Source: Streptomyces sp. NBC_01294 (lineage in GTDB: Bacteria > Actinomycetota > Actinomycetes > Streptomycetales > Streptomycetaceae). Taken from it: a DNA stretch of 64,000 nucleotides. The stretch's first letter is position 1. Every line of letters begins with the position of its first letter. The stretch spans positions 3,785,001-3,849,000 of the forward strand of contig NZ_CP108423.1 in NCBI RefSeq assembly GCF_035917235.1. Reading direction: 5' to 3'. The translations under genes and the position numbers were made by a program. Of the stretch, positions 1-8,223 are shown piece by piece. The notes under the pieces were generated by a model. The model was not told the origin of the DNA and made no database searches. It saw only the letters and a program-made list of their open reading frames with translations.

Positions 1-659
1 GGATCGGCGTATGGCAGGCGGTCCGCGAAGGACTCCTCGCCCCCCAGCAGCTGCGCGCTCGCGCCGCCGCACACGCCCAGCTCCTCCGCCACCGTGAAGT
101 CCGCGATCGGGGCCAGTGCCACCACGCCGCGCAGCACCGGCGGGGACGGCAGCCTCCACGGGGAGTCGGACGGAAGCACGTGCCGGGCGGCGGCCCACAG
201 CGCGAGGTGGCCGCCGGCCGAGTGGCCGGTGACGACCACGCGCCGGACGTCGGCCTGCGGGAGCGCGGTCGCGGCGAGCCCCGGGAGGGCGTCCATCGCG
301 GCGGCGACGTCGTCGAAGGTCTCCGGCCAGCGGCCGGCGACCGGCCCCTCGGCGTGCTGGCGCGGGAGCGAACTTCCGCGCCGGTACTCGACGTTGGCGA
401 CGGCGAAGCCGCGGCGCGCCAGGAAGTCCGCGAAGGGCGTGATGTGCTGCCTGTCGTACGGGGCCCGCCACGCTCCGCCGTGCAGGACCACCACCAGCGG
501 GACCGCCCCGCCCCGGGTGTCGCCGCGCGGGGCGTAGAAGTCGACGACGTGGTCGGGGTGTTCCCCGTACGCGGCGGTCGCGTCCGGTGCGACGGCCGGG
601 TGCGAGAAGGCCGAGGCGGCCTCGGCGGCGTCCCGTTCCACTGCGGCGGGGTCCGTCAT
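1..659 (-). CDS. kynB: Kynurenine formamidase-like alpha/beta hydrolase (3' end outside window)
   Basis: This is an alpha/beta hydrolase read on the minus strand; about 219 residues are visible and the gene runs off the left edge. The oxyanion-hole motif HGGAW is at residues 60-64 and the nucleophile elbow GHSAGG is at 145-150 with Ser147. These are the hallmarks of the HSL/arylformamidase type of esterase. It lies 171 bp downstream of kynureninase and tryptophan 2,3-dioxygenase in the same direction. I therefore infer hydrolysis of N-formylkynurenine to kynurenine plus formate in the cytoplasm. The enzyme class is clear from motifs; the exact substrate rests on the neighbours. The Asp/His of the triad is beyond the window. 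Confidence 0.75.
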   Translation of the reverse strand, partial: MTDPAAVERDAAEAASAFSHPAVAPDATAAYGEHPDHVVDFYAPRGDTRGGAVPLVVVLHGGAWRAPYDRQHITPFADFLARRGFAVANVEYRRGSSLPRQHAEGPVAGRWPETFDDVAAAMDALPGLAATALPQADVRRVVVTGHSAGGHLALWAAARHVLPSDSPWRLPSPPVLRGVVALAPIADFTVAEELGVCGGASAQLLGGEESFADRLPYAD

Positions 660-830
660 CGGCTCAACCTCTCGGTAACGCGTGGGACAGCGGGGACAGA
701 TGTTCCGGTGTTCCGGCAGAGCGGGACCGTATCAGTCTGGAACGGGGGGTTCCGTGCGGGGTCCGGGATGTGACCGGGCGGACGGGGCCGTAGCCCCGCC
801 CGCCCGGTGATGTGACGTTTCGCTACCGGT

Positions 831-2069
831 TCACCCGAAAATGTGACCCAGCGTGCGTGCCGCGCGCTCCGCGTCGGCGTAGCCGACGTACAGCGGGGTG
901 AAGCCGAAGCGCAGGACGTCGGGCGCGCGGAAGTCGCCGATGACCCCCCGGGCGATGAGTTCCCGCATGACCTCACGGGCGTTCTCGGTGCGCAGCGAGA
1001 CCTGGCTGCCGCGCCGCTCGTGCTCGGCCGGGGTGACCGACTCGACCCGGCCCTGCGGGACGTACGCCGCCACGCATGCGAGGAAGAAGTCGGTCAGGGC
1101 CAGGGACTTGGCCCGTACGGCCTCGACCGAGACCCCGTCCCAGGCGTCCAGCGCCGACTCCAGGGCCAGCATGGACAGGATGTCCGGGGTGCCGACGCGA
1201 CCGCGGGTCGCACCCTGCGCCGCCTCGTAGGCCGGGGTCATCGCGAAGGGATCCGCGTGGCCGTTCCAGCCCGGGAGCGGGGAATCGAAGGCGGCCTGGT
1301 GCCGGGCGGCTATGTACAGGTACGCGGGCGAGCCTGGGCCGCCGTTGAGGTACTTGTACGTGCAGCCGACCGCGAGGTCGACGGCGTGCGCGTCGAGGCC
1401 GACGGGGAGGGCCCCCGCCGAGTGGCACAGGTCCCAGACCGTGACCGCCCCGGCGGCGCGGGCCGCCGCGGTGAGGGCGGGGAGGTCGTGGAGCCGGCCG
1501 GTGCGGTAGTCGACGTGGTTGAGGAGCACCACGGCGGTGTCCGCGTCCATCGCCTCCGCCGCGTGCGAGGGGTCCACCGGGACGACGGTCAGGCCCGTCA
1601 TCCGGGCCGCCGACTCCGCGATGTAGCCGTCGGTGGGGAAGGTGGCGGCGTCGACCAGCATCCTGGTCCGGCCGGGCGCCGCGAGACGGGCGGCGCCGAC
1701 CAGGGCCTTGAAGAGGTTGACACTGGTGGAGTCGCCGACGACCACCTGGCCGGGGGCCGCGCCGATGAGCGGGGCGATCTTGTCGCCGATCCGCTCGGGC
1801 GCGGTCCACCAGCCGCTCTCGTCCCAGGAGCGGATGAGGAGCTCGCCCCACTGTCGCCGGACCACGTCGGAGGTGGTGTCGGCGACGCCGGCCGGGAGGG
1901 CGCCGAGGGAGTTGCCGTCCAGGTAGACGACCCCGTCGGGCAGGGTGAACCGTTCGCGGAGCTTGGCGAGCTCGTCGGCGGCGTCCAGGGCTTCGGCGCG
2001 GGCCGCCAGGTCCGTCGCCGGATCCGCCGACAGGTCCGCCGGCGGGGCCGGAGTCGTCGCGTCAGACAT
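831..2069 (-). CDS. kynU: Kynureninase
   Basis: PLP-dependent kynureninase of 412 aa, the usual size, which cleaves L-kynurenine to anthranilate and alanine. The N-terminal 'YLDGNSLG' (about 49-56), Asp213/His216 in 'VWDLCHSAG' and the Schiff-base lysine Lys239 in 'CTYKYLNGG' fit the family. The ATG lies inside the 3' end of the tryptophan dioxygenase gene (8-nt overlap), so the two are translationally coupled. With kynA and the downstream hydrolase it forms a complete tryptophan-to-anthranilate route. Such routes feed either catabolism or anthranilate-derived metabolites. No biosynthetic cluster is seen nearby. Confidence 0.93.
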   Translation of the reverse strand: MSDATTPAPPADLSADPATDLAARAEALDAADELAKLRERFTLPDGVVYLDGNSLGALPAGVADTTSDVVRRQWGELLIRSWDESGWWTAPERIGDKIAPLIGAAPGQVVVGDSTSVNLFKALVGAARLAAPGRTRMLVDAATFPTDGYIAESAARMTGLTVVPVDPSHAAEAMDADTAVVLLNHVDYRTGRLHDLPALTAAARAAGAVTVWDLCHSAGALPVGLDAHAVDLAVGCTYKYLNGGPGSPAYLYIAARHQAAFDSPLPGWNGHADPFAMTPAYEAAQGATRGRVGTPDILSMLALESALDAWDGVSVEAVRAKSLALTDFFLACVAAYVPQGRVESVTPAEHERRGSQVSLRTENAREVMRELIARGVIGDFRAPDVLRFGFTPLYVGYADAERAARTLGHIFG

Positions 2070-2910
2070 GGCTGCGCGCCGTCCAGAGCTCCGGGAAGAC
2101 GTTCTTCGTCGCGCGCTTCTCCAGCCAGGTCACACCGGCCGAGCCGCCCGTGCCCGTCTTCGCGCCCATCGCGCGGCGGGTGGCCACCAGGTGGTCGTTG
2201 CGCCAGCGCCAGACGAGCTCCGCGACGTCGGTGAGGACCTCGCCGAGGCGGTGCAGGTCCAGCTGCTCGTCCGGGGCGGCGTAGAGGCCGGTCCAGACGG
2301 CCTCGACGTCGGCCGAGGGCTCGTAGCGCAGCGACAGGTCGCGGTTCAGGACGGCGTCCGGGACCGGCAGGCCGCGGCGGGCGAGCAGGCGCAGGACCTC
2401 GTCGTAGAGGCTGGGCTCGTGGAGGGCCTTCTCCAGCTCCGCGTGGACGCGCGGGGCGCCGCGGTGCGGGACCAGCATGGAGGAGGACTTCTCGCCGAGC
2501 AGGAACTCCATCCGGCGGTACATCGCCGACTGGAAACCGGAACCCTCGCCGAGGGCGGCGCGGTAGGCGTTGAACTGTCCGGGCGTGAGCTGGGCGAGCG
2601 GGCGCCAGGAGGCGTTGAGGGCCTCCAGCTCGCGGAGGGAACGTTTCAGCGCGTCCATCGCGACCGGGATGCGGTCCTCGCGCAGGGCCTTCGCCGCGGT
2701 TTCCCACTCGTGGACGATGACCGTGAACCACAGCTCCATGACCTGGGTCGTTACCAGGAAGACCATCTCGCCCGGGTCGTCCGAGCGCAGGTGCTGGAGG
2801 TGGGTGAGGACGTCCGCCTGGACGTAGTCCTCGTACGGGGTGGTGCCGTCGAAGTCGAGGTTCGGGGTTGCCGACCCGCCGACTCCGGAGGCATCAAGGG
2901 TGTTCGACAT
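2062..2910 (-). CDS. kynA: Tryptophan 2,3-dioxygenase
   Basis: Heme dioxygenase of 282 aa that opens the indole ring of L-tryptophan to N-formylkynurenine, the first step of the kynurenine pathway. Family features include 'VMELWF' in the N-terminal half, 'FQSAMYRRMEFLLGEK' mid-protein and the C-terminal 'GTGGSAGVTWL...FPELW' signature. The reading frame is open further upstream to 3060. The ATG at 2910 is chosen because it begins the conserved 'MSNTLDASG' and is preceded by an AGGAGAC ribosome binding site. It heads the kynA-kynU-(kynB) operon. The upstream gene (DUF3151) is 166 bp away, so a promoter probably lies in that gap. Confidence 0.93.
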   Translation of the reverse strand: MSNTLDASGVGGSATPNLDFDGTTPYEDYVQADVLTHLQHLRSDDPGEMVFLVTTQVMELWFTVIVHEWETAAKALREDRIPVAMDALKRSLRELEALNASWRPLAQLTPGQFNAYRAALGEGSGFQSAMYRRMEFLLGEKSSSMLVPHRGAPRVHAELEKALHEPSLYDEVLRLLARRGLPVPDAVLNRDLSLRYEPSADVEAVWTGLYAAPDEQLDLHRLGEVLTDVAELVWRWRNDHLVATRRAMGAKTGTGGSAGVTWLEKRATKNVFPELWTARSHV

Positions 2911-3076
2911 TTCTGTCTCCTCGACACGTGCTTCCGGGTAGCGGTCCGCTCCTTCCGTGAGGTGAGTGGAGCCCCGGTCCCCTGCCCGCAGCATAGGACA
3001 CCCTCGCGCCGGCGCTCCAGCGGTGAGTGACGCAAGGCACACATTTCCGGCCCGCGTCACTCCCCGCTGTACGGCC

Positions 3077-3490
3077 TCAGGCGCTCAGCGTGTCCGCCGC
3101 CGTCGGGGACGAGTCGCGCAGGAAGGTCGAGCAGCGCTCGTACTCCTCCTTCTCGCCGATCGCCTCGGCCGCGCGGGCCAGGGCGTGCAGGGCCCGCAGG
3201 AAGCCGCGGTTCGGCTCGTGCTCCCACGGGACCGGGCCGTGGCCCTTCCATCCGGCGCGGCGCAGGGCGTCGAGGCCGCGGTGGTAGCCCGTACGGGCGT
3301 AGGCGTACGACTCGACCGTGCTGCCGGCGGCGAAGGCGTCGTCGGCGAGGACCGCCCAGGCGAGGGAGGACGTGGGGTGCGCGGCGGCCACCTCGACGGC
3401 GGGGGTGCCGGCGGCGATGGCCTCGCGGCCCGGCTCGTCGGGCAGGTGGGTGGGGGCGGGGCCCCCGAGCAGGTTCTGGTGAATGGACAT
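3077..3490 (-). CDS. DUF3151 family protein
   Basis: Small cytoplasmic protein of 137 aa starting 'MSIHQNLLGGPAPTHLP', matching the actinobacterial DUF3151 family in length and pattern. The middle 'SLAWAVLADDAF' and 'YAYARTGYHRGLDALRR' segments look like TPR-type helix pairs. Its function is unknown. In actinobacteria this family commonly sits near fba, as here with the aldolase gene 1.2 kb upstream. There is no signal peptide or membrane segment. Confidence 0.85.
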   Translation of the reverse strand: MSIHQNLLGGPAPTHLPDEPGREAIAAGTPAVEVAAAHPTSSLAWAVLADDAFAAGSTVESYAYARTGYHRGLDALRRAGWKGHGPVPWEHEPNRGFLRALHALARAAEAIGEKEEYERCSTFLRDSSPTAADTLSA

Positions 3491-3598
3491 GCCCCCAGTC
3501 TGCCGGGCCGCCGCCGCTGGACCGAGCCGTGGTGTGTCGCACTCCGGTACGGGTACGCGGACGGCATCCCTCCGGAGGAACGGGCCGGTGCGCCGGGG

Positions 3599-4480
3599 TC
3601 AGCCGACGGCGGCCGTTTCGACGGGCACGGACCGCGGTGCGGACCGGGGCGCGGGCTGCGGCGCGGACCGGGGCGCGGGCTGCGGCGCGGACCGGGGAGC
3701 GGGCTGCGGCGCGGACCGGGGAGCGGGCTGCGGCGCGGACCGGGGAGCGGGCTGCGGCGCGGACCGGGGAGCGGGCACGGCCACGGACACCGGGGCCGGG
3801 GGCTGCGGGCTCGAACAGTCGCAGCGGTCCGCCTCGTTCGGGCCGTGCAGCGCCCTGCCGCCGCGGCCGGGCGCGGTGTCGATCCGGCTCGCCACCGCCG
3901 GGACGAACAGGCTCGGCAGCACGCTCGCGTAGAGGGCCGAGACCTCCCGGTCCAGTTCGAGCCCGAGCGTCTGCGACATCACGTTGAGCCCCGCGAAGGC
4001 CCCGACCACCAGCCGCGCGGGCTCCGACGGGTCCACGTGCGGGAAGAGTTCGCCGCGTCCCTTCGCCTCGACCAGCAACGCGGTGTGCAGGTCGATCCAC
4101 CCCTGGTACGGCGCCGCCCGGTCCAGTTCCCGGCCGTTCTGCTCCAGGGTGAGCCGGGCGCTGCCGCGCATCAGCACGTCGTGCCGGAGGCGGTGCGAGA
4201 AGATCATGCCGATGTCGACGAACTCCTGCGCCTTGAACTCCTGCGGAGTGAACGGCGCGTGCATGCTCACCTGGGCGTCGATCACGGCCTGCGCCAGGTC
4301 TTCCTTCGAATCGAAATGGAAGTAGAGCGCCCCCTTGGTCACATGGGCGAGCTTGACGATGTCCGTCAGTTTGGCCGCGTCGTAGCCGCGCTCCTCGAAC
4401 ACCACGGCGGCGGCTTCCAGGATCGCCCTGCGGGTGCGCACGGCACGGTCCTGTTTCACCTGCGGTCGTTCGGCCCTCAT
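3599..4480 (-). CDS. TetR-family regulator, ScbR/gamma-butyrolactone-receptor-like, with repeated Pro/Ala/Ser tail
   Basis: Regulator of 293 aa. Residues about 8-60 are a TetR DNA-binding domain: 'RTRRAILEAAAVVFEERGYD', then 'VTKGALYFHFDSKEDLA'. The ligand domain resembles the ArpA/ScbR/CprB group and keeps a Trp in 'APYQGWIDLHTALL', the place of the ligand-sensing Trp of these receptors. It is about 70-80 residues longer than typical relatives because of a C-terminal run of 'PRSAPQPA' repeats encoded by tandem 24-bp units. The ATG at 4480 is chosen over an upstream in-frame start at 4555 because it follows GAGAGGGACAGG and begins the conserved sequence. Target genes and ligand are unknown. 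No butyrolactone synthase gene is adjacent, so it may be an orphan or pseudo-receptor. Confidence 0.85.
   Translation of the reverse strand: MRAERPQVKQDRAVRTRRAILEAAAVVFEERGYDAAKLTDIVKLAHVTKGALYFHFDSKEDLAQAVIDAQVSMHAPFTPQEFKAQEFVDIGMIFSHRLRHDVLMRGSARLTLEQNGRELDRAAPYQGWIDLHTALLVEAKGRGELFPHVDPSEPARLVVGAFAGLNVMSQTLGLELDREVSALYASVLPSLFVPAVASRIDTAPGRGGRALHGPNEADRCDCSSPQPPAPVSVAVPAPRSAPQPAPRSAPQPAPRSAPQPAPRSAPQPAPRSAPQPAPRSAPRSVPVETAAVG
3637..3780. repeat. Six tandem 24-bp repeats inside the TetR gene
   Basis: Six head-to-tail 24-bp units (3637-3660, 3661-3684, and so on to 3780) of the type GCGCGGACCGGGG(A/C)GCGG followed by GCTGCG. Translated on the minus strand they give repeated Ala-Pro-Arg-Ser-Ala-Pro-Gln-Pro. 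Because the unit is a multiple of three, copy-number change keeps the frame. Confidence 0.9.
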
Positions 4481-4517
4481 GTGCACCTGTCCCTCTCGAC
4501 GCCCCCGATCGATGGAC

Positions 4518-4540
4518 CGTACGCGCCCCCGCGGCGTACG
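4518..4540. promoter_or_regulatory. Inverted repeat upstream of the TetR gene (possible operator)
   Basis: CGTACGC-N9-GCGTACG lies 38-60 bp before the TetR start codon. Its position suits autoregulation, which is common in this family. It does not closely match the published autoregulatory-element consensus, so it is only a candidate. Confidence 0.35.
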
Positions 4541-4610
4541 CCGGGTGCAGTTCACACCATCGTGAAGTCACCGTCCACCGGCGCCGCCTCCTCCCCCGCC
4601 GGGGAAGACG

Positions 4611-4656
4611 CCGAAGGGCCCGGCCCCCGTCGTGAGACGGGGACCGGGCCCTTCGG
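4611..4656 (-). terminator. Terminator of fba
   Basis: Hairpin with a 21-bp stem (4611-4631 with 4636-4656, one C/A mismatch) and a GTGA loop. It sits 62 bp past the fba stop codon, which fits transcription ending on the minus strand. Confidence 0.85.
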
Positions 4657-4717
4657 GACAGCGCCGGTGCGGCCGGGTGCGGCCCAGTGCAGCCTGGGTA
4701 CGGCCCGGCGCGGCCGA

Positions 4718-5740
4718 CTACTTCAGGCGGGTACCGGTGGAGCGCAGGTTCGCGCACGCCTCGGCGACGCGCGCGGCCATGCCGGCCTCGGCGGCCTTGC
4801 CCCAGGTGCGGGGGTCGTACTTGGACTTCGTGCCGACCTCGCCGTCGACCTTCAGCACACCGGCGTAGTTGCTGAACATGTGGTCCACGACGGGGCGGGT
4901 GAAGGCGTACTGGGTGTCGGTGTCGAGGTTCATCTTCACGACGCCGTTCTCCAGCGCGGTGGCGATCTCCTCGGCCGAGGAGCCCGAGCCGCCGTGGAAG
5001 ACGAAGTCGAACGGGGAGGCCTTGCCGAACTTCTCGGCGACACCCGCCTGGAGGTCCTTGAGGAGCTCGGGGCGCAGGACGACGTTGCCCGGCTTGTAGA
5101 CGCCGTGCACGTTGCCGAAGGAGGCGGCCAGCAGGTAGCGGCCCTTCTCGCCCAGGCCCAGGGCCTCGGCCGTGCGGATGGCGTCGTCGACGGTGGTGTA
5201 CAGCTCGTCGTTGATCTCGTGGCTGACGCCGTCCTCCTCGCCGCCGGTCGGGGTGATCTCGACCTCGAGGATGATCTTCGCGGCGACGGCCTTGGCGAGG
5301 AGCTCCTGGCCGATGGCCAGGTTGTCGGCCAGGGTCTCGGCGGAGCCGTCCCACATGTGCGACTGGAAGAGCGGGTTCAGACCGCGGCCCACGCGCTCGG
5401 CGGAGATGTCCAGGAGCGGACGTACGTAGCCGTCCAGCTTGTCCTTGGGGCAGTGGTCCGTGTGCAGCGCGACCGTGATGTCGTACTTGGCCGCGACGAT
5501 GTGCGCGAACTCGGCCAGGGCGACCGCGCCGGTGACCATGTCCTTGTTGTGCTGGCCACCCAGGAACTCCGCACCACCGGTGGAGATCTGGATGATGCCG
5601 TCGCTCTCGGCCTCCGCGAAGCCACGCAGTGCAGCGTGCAGCGTCTGGGACGAGGTCACGTTGATGGCCGGGTAGGCGAACTTGCCTGCCTTCGCCCGGT
5701 CGAGCATCTCGTTGTAGACCTCGGGGGTTGCGATGGGCAT
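4718..5740 (-). CDS. fba: Class II fructose-bisphosphate aldolase
   Basis: Zinc-dependent aldolase of 340 aa that interconverts fructose 1,6-bisphosphate with dihydroxyacetone phosphate and glyceraldehyde 3-phosphate in the cytoplasm. The class II signature 'HTDHCPKDK' gives His93, Asp95 and His96, and further metal ligands lie in 'GNVHGVYKPGN' and 'VFHGGSG'. It starts 'MPIATPEVYNEML' with an AAGGAG-type site upstream. It is a single-gene unit ended by the hairpin at 4611-4656. Confidence 0.97.
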   Translation of the reverse strand: MPIATPEVYNEMLDRAKAGKFAYPAINVTSSQTLHAALRGFAEAESDGIIQISTGGAEFLGGQHNKDMVTGAVALAEFAHIVAAKYDITVALHTDHCPKDKLDGYVRPLLDISAERVGRGLNPLFQSHMWDGSAETLADNLAIGQELLAKAVAAKIILEVEITPTGGEEDGVSHEINDELYTTVDDAIRTAEALGLGEKGRYLLAASFGNVHGVYKPGNVVLRPELLKDLQAGVAEKFGKASPFDFVFHGGSGSSAEEIATALENGVVKMNLDTDTQYAFTRPVVDHMFSNYAGVLKVDGEVGTKSKYDPRTWGKAAEAGMAARVAEACANLRSTGTRLK

Positions 5741-5874
5741 CTGTCCGCTCCTTGGATGTGCGGGGAGTGTGCTTATTGCGGGCCCTGACCTGGGGGCGAC
5801 GTCATCGTCGCGCCTATCTTTCCAGACTCCGCCGGGCGGTCCACCCTGCCGGTCTCACGTGGTGGTCGAACGGC

Positions 5875-5902
5875 CCGGGATGTTTCACGTGAAACATCCC
5901 GG
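5875..5902. promoter_or_regulatory. parS: parS centromere site in an extended palindrome
   Basis: The 14-bp core GTTTCACGTGAAAC (5882-5895) is a perfect match to the ParB-binding parS sequence known from Streptomyces and other bacteria. Here it is the centre of a perfect 28-bp palindrome. It lies between the start of fba and the end of pyrE. In Streptomyces such sites cluster around oriC, so the window is probably not far from the origin. Confidence 0.9.
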
Positions 5903-5989
5903 CCTCTCGGGAAAGAGCAGGTCAGGACCCTTCTCCTGAGCTGCCGAGGACCTTCGCCACCAGTTGTCCCGGTGGCCGGTCCCGGACGT

Positions 5990-6529
5990 CTAGGACAGGC
6001 CGAGGTCCTGGAGGTGGTAGCCGGTGAGGTACGGCAGACCGGCCTCGGCGATCGCGCCGGCCGCACCGCGGTCGACGATCGTGGCGACGGCGACGACCTC
6101 GCCGCCGGCCTCGCGGACCGCCTCGACGGCGGTCAGCGGGGAACCACCGGTGGTCGAGGTGTCCTCGACGACCAGGCAGCGCTTGCCCTTCACGTCCGTG
6201 CCCTCGATGCGGCGCTGCATGCCGTGCGCCTTCTGGGCCTTGCGGACGACGAAGGCGTCGAGGCGCTGACCGCGCGCGGCGGATGCGTGCAGCATCGAGG
6301 TCGCGACCGGGTCGGCGCCCAGGGTCAGACCGCCGACGCAGTCGAATTCGAGCTCTGCGGTGAGGTCGAGCATGACCTGGCCGACCAGCGGGGCCGCCTC
6401 GCCGTCGAGGGTGATCCGGCGGAGGTCGATGTAGTAGTCGGCCTCCCTGCCGGAGGAGAGGATCACCTTGCCGTGCACGACGGCCTTGTCCTTGATCTGC
6501 TGCAGAAGCGCATCCCGTACGTCACTCAT
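5990..6529 (-). CDS. pyrE: Orotate phosphoribosyltransferase
   Basis: Enzyme of 179 aa that joins orotate and PRPP to give orotidine 5'-phosphate in pyrimidine synthesis. The PRPP-binding motif 'CLVVEDTSTTGGS' is at residues 118-130, and 'GLTLGADPVA' plus the 'RKAQKAHG' loop are typical. It is encoded away from the main pyr operon, as is usual in Streptomyces. The aldose epimerase homologue ends 21 bp upstream and may be co-transcribed. Confidence 0.95.
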   Translation of the reverse strand: MSDVRDALLQQIKDKAVVHGKVILSSGREADYYIDLRRITLDGEAAPLVGQVMLDLTAELEFDCVGGLTLGADPVATSMLHASAARGQRLDAFVVRKAQKAHGMQRRIEGTDVKGKRCLVVEDTSTTGGSPLTAVEAVREAGGEVVAVATIVDRGAAGAIAEAGLPYLTGYHLQDLGLS

Positions 6530-6550
6530 GCCCCTGAGCTTAGAGGGGGG

Positions 6551-7339
6551 CTAGCGCAGCCGCCGCCACGTCCACGTCGTGGAGACCTCCAGCGGATCCA
6601 CCGGCGTGACCAGGCGCGGCAGGGTGTTCAGCCCGTTCGGCGGACCGGACTGCGGCTCCACGCAGACGGCCTCGGTCTCCTCGTCGTAGACGACCACCCA
6701 TTCGGAGCGGCTGGTGACCCGCAGTTCCAGCGCGCCGGGCCAGGTGAGCGTGACGTCGACCCCGTGCGGCATGCCGAAGCAGTCGTCCCGGGGGCCGGGC
6801 CGGGGGTCGATGCGCTTGCCGGTGGGCAGGTGGTCGGCGCCGCGCTCCTCCTGCCAGGCGGGGTCGAAGGCGATCTGGACGTCCCCGCCGCCGGCCCCGA
6901 GGTCGCGCCGGAACCAGGGGTGCCAGCCGGCCTGGGCAGGGAAGGAGTTCCCGTACGTCTCGACGCCCATGGTGAGGGTCAGCGCGTTCTCGGCGAGCTC
7001 GACGACCTGGGTCACCCGGCCGGGGTACGGCCACGGGTCGGCGAGGTCGTAGGTGAAGGCGGCCTCGGTGGCGGTGGCTCCCGCCGGACGCCAGGGGGCG
7101 TCGCGGCCGAACCCGTGGAGAGCGTGCGGCGGGTGGTTGACCGGCATCTGGTGGACGGTCGCACCGTCGTGGAAGCGGCCGTTCTCGATCCGGCCGCACC
7201 ACGGGACCATCGGGAAGGCCCCGAACCTCGGCCCCTGGCGCAGCAGCTCCGTCCCGTCGATGCGCAGGCTGCTGATCCGGCAGCCGTTCTCCTGGTCGAC
7301 CGTCACCTCGGCGCCGCCGGCGCTCAGTTGCGTACTCAT
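6551..7339 (-). CDS. Aldose 1-epimerase family protein
   Basis: 262-aa galactose-mutarotase-like protein. The pattern 'RFGAFPMVPWCGRIENGRF', 'HALHGFGRDAPW' (active-site His region) and 'AQAGWHPWFRRDL' is characteristic of the family, which interconverts alpha and beta anomers of free or phosphorylated sugars. No signal peptide is seen, so it is cytoplasmic. Its substrate cannot be told from the sequence. It is transcribed towards pyrE with a 21-bp gap. Confidence 0.85.
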   Translation of the reverse strand: MSTQLSAGGAEVTVDQENGCRISSLRIDGTELLRQGPRFGAFPMVPWCGRIENGRFHDGATVHQMPVNHPPHALHGFGRDAPWRPAGATATEAAFTYDLADPWPYPGRVTQVVELAENALTLTMGVETYGNSFPAQAGWHPWFRRDLGAGGGDVQIAFDPAWQEERGADHLPTGKRIDPRPGPRDDCFGMPHGVDVTLTWPGALELRVTSRSEWVVVYDEETEAVCVEPQSGPPNGLNTLPRLVTPVDPLEVSTTWTWRRLR

Positions 7340-7372
7340 GCGGTCGACCCTAATGCGGGCCGGGTCCGCAGG

Positions 7373-8191
7373 TCAGCGACGACGGCGCAGGGCTCGGCCG
7401 ATGACGACCGCCGAGGCGAGCGCGAGGGCGGCGGCCGGGGCGATCCAGCGCAGGCTGTCGCCGGCGGTGGTGGTCGCGGGCGCGGGGACCGGGGCGTAGC
7501 GCCCGCGCGGGGGCGCGTGGTCCACCTCCTCCGCACTGCGGCCGATCATGGTGCGGCGGGCGTGGGCGGCCTCGGCCGGGGGCCGCGGGGTTCCGTCGAG
7601 TTCCTCGAACTCCCCGGCCAGGAAGGGATCCAGGGAGGGCGGCGGCACATCGGTCTCGAACAGCGAGGCGGAGACCTCGGTGACGTCGTCCCCGGCGGAC
7701 CCGGGACCGTCCGCGCCCTCGGCGTCCTCTGCGTCCTCGGCCTCGGCCACCGGGTCGCTGACGGCGGACCCTGCGGTCAGCCGCCCGACGGCCCGGTCCA
7801 GCAGTCGCCGCACGGAGGTGGCGGCGGCCTCGGGGGTGAACGCGGCGGCGCGCCCGTCGGCGGTGCCCCCGGCGGTGAAGTCCAGCCTGGTCCCGCCCTC
7901 GGCCGGGGTCAGCCGCAGGTCGAGGGAGAACTTCACGGTGCCGCTGCCCCGGACTTCGGTGCCCTCACCGTCGACGGTGAAGTGCCCGGGGTCCCGCTCG
8001 GTGACGGCCAGGGACCCCCGGTAGGTGACGGTGCTCCCGCCGACCCGGACCTTCAGCCGGCCCGAGACCGGCCCGGACTCGGTGTCGGCGTCCTGCTGGA
8101 GTCCCGGTACGCACCGGGCCACCCGGGCGGGGTCGCGCAGCACGGCGCGGAGATCGTCTGCCGGTACCGGGACGAACACCTGATGCTCCAT
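7373..8191 (-). CDS. SRPBCC (CoxG-like) protein with C-terminal membrane anchor
   Basis: Protein of 272 aa. Residues 1-150 read 'MEHQVFVPVPADDLRAVLRD', 'CVPGLQQD', 'FTVDGEGTEVRGSG' and match the SRPBCC/carbon-monoxide-dehydrogenase subunit G fold, a lipid or ligand-binding helix-grip domain. A long acidic Ala/Glu/Asp linker follows. A single membrane segment near the C-terminus (about 245-265) ends in 'ALRRRR', giving a tail-anchored topology. No CO dehydrogenase genes are present, so a role in that complex is unlikely. The ATG at 8191 is chosen because homology begins there, although the frame stays open far upstream. The downstream gene starts 33 bp away. Confidence 0.8.
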   Translation of the reverse strand: MEHQVFVPVPADDLRAVLRDPARVARCVPGLQQDADTESGPVSGRLKVRVGGSTVTYRGSLAVTERDPGHFTVDGEGTEVRGSGTVKFSLDLRLTPAEGGTRLDFTAGGTADGRAAAFTPEAAATSVRRLLDRAVGRLTAGSAVSDPVAEAEDAEDAEGADGPGSAGDDVTEVSASLFETDVPPPSLDPFLAGEFEELDGTPRPPAEAAHARRTMIGRSAEEVDHAPPRGRYAPVPAPATTTAGDSLRWIAPAAALALASAVVIGRALRRRR

Positions 8192-8223
8192 GCGGTCGAG
8201 CCTACCGACGACGGGCGCGCCGG

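Noticed and set aside
3057..5354. 765-aa minus ORF across DUF3151, TetR and fba
   Set aside because: It runs through three conserved genes in the wrong frame and has no recognisable domain.
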